Assembly: GCA_009746045.1 (NCBI GenBank)
Contig: RPFO01000041.1
Location: 9,703,468 to 9,767,467 of the forward strand
Length of the DNA: 64,000 nucleotides
Origin: Mesostigma viride
Lineage: Eukaryota; Streptophyta; Mesostigmatophyceae; Mesostigmatales; Mesostigmataceae
Reading direction: 5' to 3'
The translations under genes and the position numbers were made by a program. Of the stretch, positions 52,608 to 61,841 are shown in pieces. Under the pieces are notes generated by a model that saw only the letters and a list, made by a program, of their open reading frames with translations, made no database searches and was not told where the DNA came from. The stretch's first letter is position 1, and each line of letters starts with the position of its first letter.

Positions 52608-55469
52608 ATGGCGCGTGGCGCGGAGCGAACGGCAGCTGCAACCCAGGACCAGGGAACGCAAGCATCAACTCCGGCGGATGGGAGTGGCGCAGCCACCGTG
52701 GCGACTGAGCCAGCTGGTGGCTCGGTCAGCACCGCTCCGGGGCAGCAGTCAGCACCAACTGCCCGGAAAGTTTTCAAGAAAGAAGAGCTGCCAAGTAAGC
52801 TGCCAGAAATTCTGACGCCGTCCGCCGTGGAGGAGTTTATTAACAGCCTGGGCGAGCTCCGGCAGGACTACAACGAACTGTCCGACGCAGTTTTCCTCAC
52901 CAAGCTGCGCCGGTCAGAGGTATGCAACGAGGCTACGGGTAATGCGGACGTGCGAGGGGTCATTATCAACGCCAGCAAAGAGGCGTGGACCTGGCCCGAC
53001 ACAGTGAAGGCCCTGCAAGAGGTGCTCGACACCTCAAGCTTTCCTGACGAGGAAAAGGAGGGGCAGGCGCTGGTGCGCAACCTGTCGCTTGACCCCAATT
53101 ACCTCAGCTCGGACATGGCCAGATTCGCGGCCCAGGTCCGGAGCAAGGGTGTCTTGAAGCACATGAGTAGCGAATATTTACTCAGCGCAGTTCTGGATGC
53201 GCTGGGGCTGACGCCAGAGAGCCGTGCCAATGTCAAGGCCGGTCTCGGCATGAAAATTGCGCTAGCTTCTTCCGTGGTAGTGGGCACCCCGGACGACCAG
53301 AAACGGTTCAACGCAGCCATGGCGCACCTCCGAGAGATGTTCAAGGACCGTGGCGGCCCCAGGCGTAACAACAAGCTGCCGACAGTTGCTCAGGTAAACC
53401 CTGTGCCTGCCTCGACCCCGCCAGCAGCTTCTCTGTCGGACTTGACCACTCTTGTTACCCAGCTGTCCACGACGGCGGCCGAGGCCTATTACCCTTTGCT
53501 GCCCAGTAGTTGGTCGGAGGTTGCGGGGTTTGACGGGCAGCGGGCTTATAAGGTGGCTGGGCAGGTGCTCATGCCCATCCTAGGGGTAGATGTCCCCGTG
53601 CAAGTGCTAGAGGGTTACAAGGGGATCACCCTCATAGGTAACCCATTTGTTTCCCTCCCCGGGTTTTCTGTGTCAGGCGGCTTGGTGACCCTCGAGGGGG
53701 TGGGGAGCATAGGATTATACCAATATCATGTAGCGCTTGCAGCCCTCACGGGCCGGGGTCCCCCCGAGGCTATTAATCACCCTGAGGATTATGCCACTGC
53801 AGTAGGGGCCATTCGCGGGGCGGAATATACGGCAGAGCCGCTGGTAGCCGATGTCACGCAGCCGCAGAAGTGTCACCCCAGCAGTCTTGGCATTTTTCCC
53901 TGGAGCATCGCCACTAAATCTCCTTTTAGTTATCCGCAGTTTAAGGAGGACTGCCGTGACCCTGTCAAGTTCCATAAGTGGCGCGCGGCTTTCTTGCGCG
54001 CGCAGCTGGAGTGGGCGATGTATGGGGTGTATGGGGAGTTGATGGAGGTGCCGCAAGGGGCGGTAAAGCTGAACTTGAAGTTTGTGCTCAAGTATAAGCA
54101 GGTCCTCCCCACTGACCCTGTCACATTTCATGTACGGCCCTGTGTCACGGAGTTTAGGGGCTCGTCTGAGTTGTCGGAGGAGGAATTGTTTACGCCCGGG
54201 CTGTCGCAGACCACTAGCCGGGTGTTAACATCGGTGTTCTTGGGGCTGTTGGATCGGGGGTTGGACTATGCCATGGCCTGCTCAGATTTTCAGCGGGCCT
54301 TTCTCCATAGCGACCCGGCAGTGGCCGAGGAAGTGTGGCGTGGCACGGTGTATGTGGTCAAGGTCCCTTTGGTGTGGCAGGGGGAGCTGCGGTGTGTGTA
54401 CTTGCGGCTTCTCCTTGGTGTGGAGGGCCTGCAGTCTAGCCCCATCATCTTTCGCAAGACGGCTGAACGCATCTTTGCTAGCATGGGGGCGGTGTTTTCC
54501 CGCATCGATAGCAACCTCTTTCACATCCACACACCCAACCCACACGAGCCCGCGTTCATGCAATGGCATGGGGATGACTGGCGGCTTATTGGACCCCGGG
54601 CGTGGGTCCGGCAGTTCATAACCGCTGTGGCCAAGCTTTTGCCCACTAGCCGCACGTTGTGGCTGGACCCCGACACCCCCGTCCCTTTCTGTGGCCTAAC
54701 CTACACTTTGCACCGCACACCGGTTGGCTGGTGCATTGACATGGCGGCCAAGCAGGAATACGCCGACAAGCTCGCGCAATCGCTGCCTGAGCGGCTGGAT
54801 GCGTCCGCGGGACCGCAATTGCGCGGCCAGCTGGGGTGGCTCGCGGGCACGGTGCGACCCGACCTGTCCATCTACGCGCGTGCGCCCGACGCCGTGCTTG
54901 CGGGCATGGGAGCGCAGCATCTTCGGACGCAAGTCTTGGCGTCACCGGGCCTGCGCGTGTGGGGGGTTGATATCACCCGCCCGGTGGCAATGACCATCTA
55001 CTCTGACGCGAACCTGGAGTCGCGTACCATCACGCAGCTGCGCGCGCGGGAGGCGGCCATCTTTTTTCTTGATAGCCCCACTGGGCAGCCCACTATTGTC
55101 GACTGGTATAGCCGCATCCATCAGCGGGTAGTGGTAGACAGCAATCGCGCGGAGTGTCGCGCGTTCATTTCCGCTGTCGACCATGCGTGTTATGTGCAGC
55201 ATCTTTTGCAATGGATTGCGGATAAGGCCCGCGTGGCGCTGTCGCTCCGCATGCGGCTGTGCACAGATAGCAAGTCAATAATTGAGTTTCTGAATAACCC
55301 GCTCGCCTCCACCACCAAACTAGATTACCTTGTGTTGGCCGAGTCCGCCACGGTGTTGGATGAGCGGCGGTGGATCCCCGAGAGCGAGAATATTGCCGAT
55401 GCCTTGACCAAGCCAGCGATGCTGTCGGGGCCTCAGTACAAGCTGCTGCGGCAGCTCATGATGACATGA
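52608..55469 (+). CDS. Gag-like / reverse transcriptase / RNase H polyprotein without integrase
   Basis: 953 codons in one frame, 46 bp after the 5' LTR. Residues 1-60 are Ala/Thr/Gln-rich; about 65-265 is helical and gag-like (SEYLLSAVLDALGLTPESRA resembles a segment of the gag at 59410); about 285-420 is beta-rich (VAGQVLMPILGVDVPVQVLE, GITLIGNPFVSLPG) and might be a degenerate retropepsin fold, but has no D-S/T-G. RT follows: CSDFQRAFLHSD (Asp560), GVEGLQSSPIIFRK, MQWHGDDWRLIGP (HGDD 654-657). RNase H: TIYSDANLES (Asp800), RAECRAF (Glu849), CTDSKSI (Asp887), ENIADALTKPA. No CCHC knuckle and no integrase zinc finger or D-D-E core. Start chosen as the first in-frame ATG. Probably functional for RNA packaging and cDNA synthesis, with integration supplied by another element. 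Confidence 0.95.
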   Translation: MARGAERTAAATQDQGTQASTPADGSGAATVATEPAGGSVSTAPGQQSAPTARKVFKKEELPSKLPEILTPSAVEEFINSLGELRQDYNELSDAVFLTKLRRSEVCNEATGNADVRGVIINASKEAWTWPDTVKALQEVLDTSSFPDEEKEGQALVRNLSLDPNYLSSDMARFAAQVRSKGVLKHMSSEYLLSAVLDALGLTPESRANVKAGLGMKIALASSVVVGTPDDQKRFNAAMAHLREMFKDRGGPRRNNKLPTVAQVNPVPASTPPAASLSDLTTLVTQLSTTAAEAYYPLLPSSWSEVAGFDGQRAYKVAGQVLMPILGVDVPVQVLEGYKGITLIGNPFVSLPGFSVSGGLVTLEGVGSIGLYQYHVALAALTGRGPPEAINHPEDYATAVGAIRGAEYTAEPLVADVTQPQKCHPSSLGIFPWSIATKSPFSYPQFKEDCRDPVKFHKWRAAFLRAQLEWAMYGVYGELMEVPQGAVKLNLKFVLKYKQVLPTDPVTFHVRPCVTEFRGSSELSEEELFTPGLSQTTSRVLTSVFLGLLDRGLDYAMACSDFQRAFLHSDPAVAEEVWRGTVYVVKVPLVWQGELRCVYLRLLLGVEGLQSSPIIFRKTAERIFASMGAVFSRIDSNLFHIHTPNPHEPAFMQWHGDDWRLIGPRAWVRQFITAVAKLLPTSRTLWLDPDTPVPFCGLTYTLHRTPVGWCIDMAAKQEYADKLAQSLPERLDASAGPQLRGQLGWLAGTVRPDLSIYARAPDAVLAGMGAQHLRTQVLASPGLRVWGVDITRPVAMTIYSDANLESRTITQLRAREAAIFFLDSPTGQPTIVDWYSRIHQRVVVDSNRAECRAFISAVDHACYVQHLLQWIADKARVALSLRMRLCTDSKSIIEFLNNPLASTTKLDYLVLAESATVLDERRWIPESENIADALTKPAMLSGPQYKLLRQLMMT

Positions 55470-55807
55470 GTTTTTTTTTACCGTGTGACCTGTCGTCTTT
55501 TTGCATGGGAATGGGCGCTTCTTTCATCTGTGAATACATTTCCCTAGACCTGACAGGCGGCCAGTGTGCCTAATAACGATGCATGTGGTGCAGTTGCACC
55601 CAAGTAGAAAAGGAGGCCGGGAGCAAAGCCCGGGTGTTTTTGGCGTGCTCAGATCCCAGCGTAGGGCACCCTCCTTGGGGTTTAGGATTTGGGGACGGTC
55701 AGTGTGCCGTTACGTGTTTCTCTACTTGAACGTACGTAGGGTCAGTGCTACCCTATTGCCCCTCGCTTTAAATAATTTATGATAATTATTTAAAAAGAAA
55801 GTATGGG
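55470..55807 (+). other. 3' untranslated region and polypurine tract of the compact element
   Basis: 338 bp between the stop codon and the 3' LTR. It ends AAAAAGAAAGTATGGG, a plausible polypurine primer. No gene seen. Confidence 0.75.
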
Positions 55808-56236
55808 AGTTGTGCTCCCGAGTGGCATCTATCCGCTGGCCGGTAGTCGCCGGCCTGGGCGCCTAGTCAGGTGGGCATCAAAGATTGGTGTCTAGATGCT
55901 AGTCGGTGCCTAAGCAAGGTACGGAAGCCAGTGCGCGCCGGGACGGTCAGAGAACCGTCGCCCTCGGTAGCACAGATCCGCTGAGTGCCGGTAGTCTCGG
56001 GTTAGAGGCTCGAGCATGCACTATCGGGTAGCCTACCGGTAGTCTCGGGTTAGAGGCTCGAGCATGCCTTATCGGTTAGCGCCGCGCCGCTGAGCTCCTT
56101 GCGGCCTGGCCAGCTGCAAGGGTTCAATAGCAATCAGTGGCGGCTGCGGGCTCAGCCTCCCACAATCGGTTCCCCAAACAACAAAAATCCCGTCTCCATC
56201 GCCGGCGTGCTAGCCAGCGGCGAAGGGCATTCAACT
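55808..56236 (+). repeat. 3' LTR of the compact element
   Basis: 429 bp, matching the 5' LTR base for base as far as I could compare. Confidence 0.95.
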
Positions 56237-56241
56237 GCAGC

Positions 56242-57527
56242 CTGGCGCACCTGGAGCCCGCATGATAATGTTCGATGCAGGTATGGCCGCCAGCTTGCGA
56301 ATGCGCTCAGCACCTGCATGTCCAAGTCGCCAGTGCCACAATAGTGCAGCAGGGTTGTCTGTGGTGTGGTGGGCAGCAGGGGTAGTCACAGTCTGTGATT
56401 CTTGCAAACCGTAGACGTTGTTCTGCACCTTGATAGGTACCTTGCTGCCTGCAAAGCATGCCACGCCCTGCAGTAGGTTCACCTCGTGTCCCTGCTGATG
56501 CAGCTGGGCCACGGAAAGAAGCCTTGCACCCAGAGAGGGCACGTGCAGAGCATGAGGCAGATGCACCACCTTGTTGGCGACTCGTAGCTTGAGCGTCCCC
56601 GTCCCCACAGCCTTCAGCCGGCCTCCGGAGCCCTGGATGGCCAGGTTGGTTGGCTGAACCTTGATAAAGTCAGCCTCCTCAGGGCTCATGTGGCTGGATG
56701 CAGCAGAGTCCAGAATCCAGAAAGGTACGCCCGGCACTAGGCGCGTAGTTGCAAACGCGTAGTCCACGGGAAGCTCAGGAGCCTCCACCGTGTTGTTTGC
56801 TGTCGCAGCCTGCTTCTTCTTCTGGTTCTTGCGCTTTGGCCTCTGCTGGCCCTTCTTCCTGCTGAGATGTGGGTACTTGGTATAGCACGTCTCCTCCGCA
56901 TGTCCTTCCTTTCCGCAGAATGTGCAAGTCGGCCTCCCCGGCTTGGTTGGTTGGCCTGTGCTGTATGCTTGGCCTTGGGCAGCTGCTGGCTCAGGCTTGA
57001 CCGTGGTGGTGGAACGCGTCCCCACAAGCAGGTCATCTGCTTCAACAAGCATGGCCTTCTTCACCTCCAGCAGGGGCATGTCCTCATCGAACCTGGTTGA
57101 AACGAGGGCAGGCCTATACGCATCAGGTAAACCACCTTTCAGCGCAGCGGCAAAATCATTGTCTGCCAACACCCCCCCCACATCCCTGTACTCACTCAGA
57201 AGCAGTTCTGAAGCGGTAAGATAGTCCATCATGGACTGGTTGGGCTGCTTGGTCAGCCTCATTAGGGATGTCCTCAGGTCGTGCTTGTTGCTCTTGGTCA
57301 GTTTAGGCTGCTCAAACACCTCCACCAACTTAGCAAAAAGCAAACTGCCCTTTCTCTCACCAATGGTCTTTGCAATCTGGGCTGCTCTGCCAGTGAGGCA
57401 CGCCAGCAAGGCTGTGTAAACAACCTTCTCTTGCTTGGGTGTAGCCTCCTCAGGCTTGGTAATGACCCCCTCCAGATCATAGGCCTCCAGGTGGGCTTGG
57501 AAAAGCTCCTTGGTCTCTCCCCATTTT
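56242..57527 (-). pseudogene. Minus-strand copia gag, protease and start of integrase
   Basis: Minus-strand frame entering at the LTR insertion (57527): ETKELFQAHLEAYDLEGVIT, then gag (LACLTGRAAQIAKTIGERKG, TASELLLSEYRDVGGVLADN), a CCHC knuckle CTFCGKEGHAEETC, the aspartic protease site PFWILDSAASSHMSPEEADF (D-S-A here) and the pre-integrase motif LWHWRLGHAGAERIRKLA. It stops where the compact element enters; pol continues at 52127. The gag N-terminus is cut off by the element starting at 57528. Confidence 0.92.
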
Positions 57528-58174
57528 AGTTAGCATTTTGGGCAACCAATATGCTAAGTGGATGCAGTTTGGAAAGACCTTTCCAACGCCGTGCTGACTG
57601 CCTGAAACAGACAAGGGACGAGAAAGATATGAGGTCCCGAAGTCCTAGCCGTCCGTGGCCGACTAAGGTGCAGTCCTCTGGTATAGTGGACAGGACACGT
57701 GGCAGGCCGTGCCTGCACAGGCTTAGCCTGGCTATCACGTGACTGTGGTCCACGTAGACCAGAGAAGCAGCAGTCTGTGACTGGTGGAATACTGGAGCTG
57801 GCACAGGGCTGCAAGGATACTAGGCCTTGCAGGCTTGTGACAGGTCCTGTACTTCCTAGGTTGCAGAGTCTAGGCAAATCCAGTTCGTCCTGGCTCTACA
57901 CTGATGCCAGTGGACGTTGAGGATTTGCCTGTCCGCCTGCACGTGCCTCGTCACGCCGATGGGAACGAGGAACAACACAAAGGATATAGCTTGGTCATGG
58001 GGGATGACCAGCTATCTTGGCAAGCACGAACCGAGGCTCCCACATTGGACGTGGAAACGCTCACCGTGGTCGTGGCTTGGTGCACGGGTTAAAAGGTTGC
58101 TGCCTTGCAACTTTGGCTCATCCCGTTGTGCGCGTGAAAGACCAGGAGCTCACAGCTCTGGTTGGTTGCTAACT
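57528..58174 (+). repeat. 5' LTR of the right-edge element (copy B)
   Basis: 647 bp from AGTTAGCATTTTGGGCAACC to GGTTGGTTGCTAACT, terminal inverted repeats AGTTAGCA/TGCTAACT. Most of it matches the reverse complement of 32747-33402. Confidence 0.8.
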
Positions 58175-58205
58175 CGTATTATTGCATTCCTGTTTGCGGG
58201 GTTTC

Positions 58206-59630
58206 ATGTCGGCCGAGGCTCGGGTTGAAACACCTGAGTCGTCTCCCAGGCGCGAAGCAGCACCAGAGTTGCCGGCGCGCGAGAACGCTTTCTATCCCTA
58301 TACTCATCAATCCAACGCTTCCACCTTCGTGCAGGCGGCCTACGTTGCGCGGGGCCTTGCGGAGGGCGGTTGGGTGGCTGTGTTTGGTAACGCAGCAGGG
58401 CCGTCGGCGAACGACCCCGTGGTGATGAGGATCCGGGCGACGACGTCGCCAGGAGAAACAGGGAGGGTGTGCACGGAGCGTCTCGTTGCTAAACGAGACG
58501 AGATAGCTTCGTTGATCTACAGTTTAGAAGTTGCGTACCAGGGCGGGCACTTAACCATCCAGGCGCTTGACTTAGCGCGAGAGACGCTGGGCCAGCTGGT
58601 GGCCATCTGCTTAGGTGGAACCAGGTTGTATAATCACTGGGTGGCGACAAGCTCGCTGGGAGAGGGGACCGACGCGTCGCACATAATTCGGGACGCGCAG
58701 ACGCGCGAAGCGGATAGCCCGTGGGATTCCGCCGAGGTGGTTGCTCAGACTTGTGAGCATTTGGTTAACATTCTGATCCAGGAGTCGCGTGGTCACGCGG
58801 ATCACTGGGTTATCACTACACGTCCGCCAGGCATCTGGTCGACCTTGGACACGCCGAGGGTACAGAGCAGGCCAGGGGCGACTGGGCCAACGGTGACGGT
58901 AATCACCGGTCGGGAGGTCACCGACGAAGACTTCCACGAGCAATTCGTGGACAGACCGACGGGCATCATAGCCAGGTCGTCACAGCAGATTGACGAGGGT
59001 GACGGCACGAACGAGGGGTACTCAGCTCGGCGCAGAGCAGAGTTGCACATTCCGTTTGAGCCGGAACACGATTTTGCTGAAATCGGTCGGGGGTCTCGCA
59101 ACGTTCGGCGAGGTGGTGGTAGCAGGTGGGTCAGGAACCTTCAGTGGTATCGCCGTGGCAGTGCGGCCAGACTGCCGGCAGAGCAGACAGCAGCCGGGAG
59201 GCCGGTGAGCCGTGTGCTAGGTCCTTACAACGCGCGGAGGAGGTCCGCTCAGTTCCACGAGTGGGGACACCGGTGGCACGCACAGCGCAGGAGCGTGAAG
59301 AGGAGGCAGCACCTGGAGAGCAGCCGGCGGCCTCCTCAGGCAGCACCAGCGCTTGAGCCTGTTCTTCCTTGTCTATCGCCTGTTTTGTTTTGCCATCCCA
59401 CTGTATATAATGCCTCGTGGCAAACCGGGAGACGGCGACAAGGGCGAGATGGAGGCACCGGCTGGGGAGAGCCAGGAGCCACGGAAGGACAAGGAGCAGC
59501 TGGTGGGGGCGGCCATCCCTGCCAGCGACGGCGATGGGGGAAAGCGACCAGGCAGCAAGAGGCGACACGAGGACTCGGTGGAGGTCCGAGGCGCGCAAGG
59601 CGCGGGCGACAGGGCCATCTGATGCAATAA
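58206..59630 (+). CDS. Unrecognised ORF upstream of gag
   Basis: A frame of about 474 codons from MSAEARVETPESSPRREA to a TGA near 59628, overlapping the start of gag (59410) in another frame. The first 330 residues look like a folded protein (YVARGLAEGGWVAVFGNAAG, LIYSLEVAYQGGHLTIQALD, NHWVATSSLGEGTDASHIIR, ADHWVITTRPPGIWSTLD); the rest is Arg-rich, and the end is probably a read-through overlap. No protease, RT, integrase or envelope signature, no signal peptide and no membrane segment. It lies between LTR and gag, an unusual place. Function unknown. Confidence 0.55.
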   Translation: MSAEARVETPESSPRREAAPELPARENAFYPYTHQSNASTFVQAAYVARGLAEGGWVAVFGNAAGPSANDPVVMRIRATTSPGETGRVCTERLVAKRDEIASLIYSLEVAYQGGHLTIQALDLARETLGQLVAICLGGTRLYNHWVATSSLGEGTDASHIIRDAQTREADSPWDSAEVVAQTCEHLVNILIQESRGHADHWVITTRPPGIWSTLDTPRVQSRPGATGPTVTVITGREVTDEDFHEQFVDRPTGIIARSSQQIDEGDGTNEGYSARRRAELHIPFEPEHDFAEIGRGSRNVRRGGGSRWVRNLQWYRRGSAARLPAEQTAAGRPVSRVLGPYNARRRSAQFHEWGHRWHAQRRSVKRRQHLESSRRPPQAAPALEPVLPCLSPVLFCHPTVYNASWQTGRRRQGRDGGTGWGEPGATEGQGAAGGGGHPCQRRRWGKATRQQEATRGLGGGPRRARRGRQGHLMQ

Positions 59631-60774
59631 CGGTGGCGAATGGGCAACCAGCCGTGGAGAAGCGTAAGAGGGACACCTCCGCTGACGGCAATGGTAAGAG
59701 GCTTCATGTGGATGTGTTCTCCCCTGTGCCTGCTGGCCCAAGTGGTGCTGTTGCTGTGACACCCACTGTGGTGGAGCCGGTGAAGGCGCTGCGAGGGTCG
59801 AGGCCTCACATGAGTGCAGTCACTCTTATGAATGGACAAAAGCCTCTTAACCCACCACTAGCCCAGGAAGCTCTAGACAAGTGGCTAGAGGACATGGAGC
59901 TGGTTGTACTCTCCGTGGACCCCACTGTCAACTTAGTACAAGTGTTTCACTCGTCCACGTGCAACAGGGACTCGTCAGAGCGTGTCAGGGAGAAGGCTAG
60001 GACCGGTGTCAAGGATAAGCTAACCTGGGCACAGTTCCTGGATGGGTTGAGGGAGGAGTTCTCTAACAAGGTTCTCAACCTCACCAACTACTATAAACAT
60101 CAGTATGACACCTTTGAGATAGTGGGTCCTGTGGCAGAGGAATGGGCTAGGCTCAACCGTATCAGGGACAAGGGGGCCAAGTATGGCTTCCTGGTCACAG
60201 ATAGGGCCTTGGCAGACTATTTCCTGGACCGTATGGGTTTGAGTGTGGATGGGAGGAACAGTGCCCGCATGTTTCTTAACCAGACTGATGGCTCCTTGCG
60301 TGCTCTGGAGCTTGTAATCCTCAGCATAAGGAAGCCAGATCCTGCCTGCAAAGCTATCCAGTCCCATGGCAGCAATGCCACCTCCGCTGTGCAGGGCCAA
60401 GGTGATGTCCCCGGGTACCCAGCCCGTGATGGGGCAAGGCCCAACAAGCGTAAGCGCTTCAGGCGCCAGAGGCAGGGGGCTCAGGGTGGCAAGGGTGCAG
60501 GTTCCCAAGGGGGGTTGGGAGCCAGCAAGCTGGTGGTCAGCAGGGTAAGGGTGGCCAAGGGCAAGGCAAGGGCCAAGCTCAAGGCAACCAGGGCAAGCAG
60601 GGTGGGCAGTCTCAGGGAGGCCAGGGGAAGCCTGGCAAGGGTGGGGCTGGGTCTGGGAAGAAGGGTGGAGCATGCTTTGTGTGTGGCAAGGAAGGTCACT
60701 GGCGTCGTGAGTGTCCTGACAGGAAGGCCAAGCCTGCTGGGGCAGGGGGCCAGTCTGGGGGCAGCAGTGACTAG
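59410..60774 (+). pseudogene. Gag with CCHC zinc knuckle, frameshifted
   Basis: Starts MPRGKPGDGDKGEMEAPAGE, shifts near 59610 into the frame carrying KWLEDMELVVLSVDPTVNLV, DGLREEFSNKVLNLTNYYKH and ALADYFLDRMGLSVDGRN, then shifts again near 60450 to end GGACFVCGKEGHWRRECPDR (CX2CX4HX4C) and a TAG at 60772-60774. The segment around DYFLDRMGLSVDG corresponds to LSAVLDALGLTPE in the compact element, suggesting a shared gag origin. Gag packages the element RNA. Two frameshifts disable it unless they are programmed. Confidence 0.72.
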
Positions 60775-60812
60775 CTACATCATCCCCTGTAAATAGTCAA
60801 TCACCCCTTGGG

Positions 60813-61841
60813 GAAGGTGTGCTGGATGTACATAAGGACGGGGGTGTGCCCCTTGTGCAGCACCAAGGGTGTAAAGATGTTGTTCTTCCACTGGATTGCA
60901 GTAACAATGCTGCAGCTGAATTCCCTATGCCTCATGCAGGTGGTGGGTCTCCAGCAGGTGCTGGCCTGGAGGGCCAAAGGACCTTGCTGGAAGGGCCTGG
61001 AGCGGTCCAGGGAGCAGGACCTGGCTTGGGGAGTCAGGATGGCCTGCAGGGAGGCCCTGGAACCTCAGGAGTGGATCATGTGTCCCCACACACGGTTCAG
61101 ACGTCTCGCCAGGTCAGTACTGAGAGAGTGCTGAGCTATGCTGAGGCTGGCCATAGGTTGCATCACATGTTTGGGCATTCTGGGCAGGCAGCAATGTTTG
61201 CTTGGAAGCTAGGTAGGGAGCCTTTGTGGGAGGCTTGCCAGGCTGCTGCTGAGAACTGTGGTTGCCAGGAGAATGCTGTTCACCCACCTCAGTCCCATGC
61301 TAGGGAGCCTGCTAGGCAGCGTGGCGACATCCAGATGGATATCCAGCATATCAGGGGCTTGTATATATTGGTGGGGGTGGACAGGTTCAGCAGGTATAGG
61401 CTGATAGACGTTCTGCCTGGTATGCAGGAGCACCACTTGTTGTTGGGTATGAAGGCCCTGATCCCAGGCTTTGGGGTGTGCAAGAGTGTGCAGGCAGACT
61501 TGCAGTTTGACTGTTTGCTCAAGCATCAGGACCAGCTGCCGTGTAAGCTGGTAGTAGTCCCCAGGGAGAGCCATGGGCAGCAAGGGGCTGTAGAGAGATC
61601 CATACGTGAGGTAAAGACAGTGGTGCTAGCAGCAGAGTCAGTGCCACTTGTGGCATCTGCCTTAGAGAGGGCAGCCTGGTGTAAGGGGATAGAAGAGCAG
61701 CTGAACCACAGGGTTAACTATTACTTTGATGGTGTGGCTGTCTCTCCCCTGGCCCTGCAATATAGCTTATTGCCTGAGAACGTGGTGCAAGCCAGTCTTA
61801 GGAAGGCAGACAGGCTGTTTGCCCAGCTGAGACGTAAGGAC
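60813..61841 (+). pseudogene. Integrase, interrupted
   Basis: A frame containing a zinc-binding pre-integrase segment (GHRLHHMFGHSGQ, then ENCGCQENAVH) and an rve-type core: RGDIQMDIQHIRGLYILVGV (first Asp), CKSVQADLQFDCLLKHQ (second Asp) and ESHGQQGAVERSIREVK (Glu). It ends after QLRRKD at 61841, where a 1.76-kb insertion enters, and the same frame resumes at 63605 (FYWEDGHKNW). Integrase precedes RT, the copia-type order. No protease is visible between gag and integrase. Confidence 0.78.

Larger units (their letters stand above)
52133..56236 (+). mobile_element. Intact compact LTR retrotransposon without integrase
   Basis: 4104 bp with two 429-bp LTRs (52133-52561 and 55808-56236) that I cannot tell apart by eye. 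A 5-bp target duplication GCAGC lies at 52128-52132 and 56237-56241. LTR ends are AGTTG...CAACT, not the usual TG...CA. A single ORF fills the interior. It is inserted in the integrase zinc-finger region of a minus-strand copia element; removing it rejoins the copia frame. Identical LTRs imply a very recent insertion. Confidence 0.95.
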
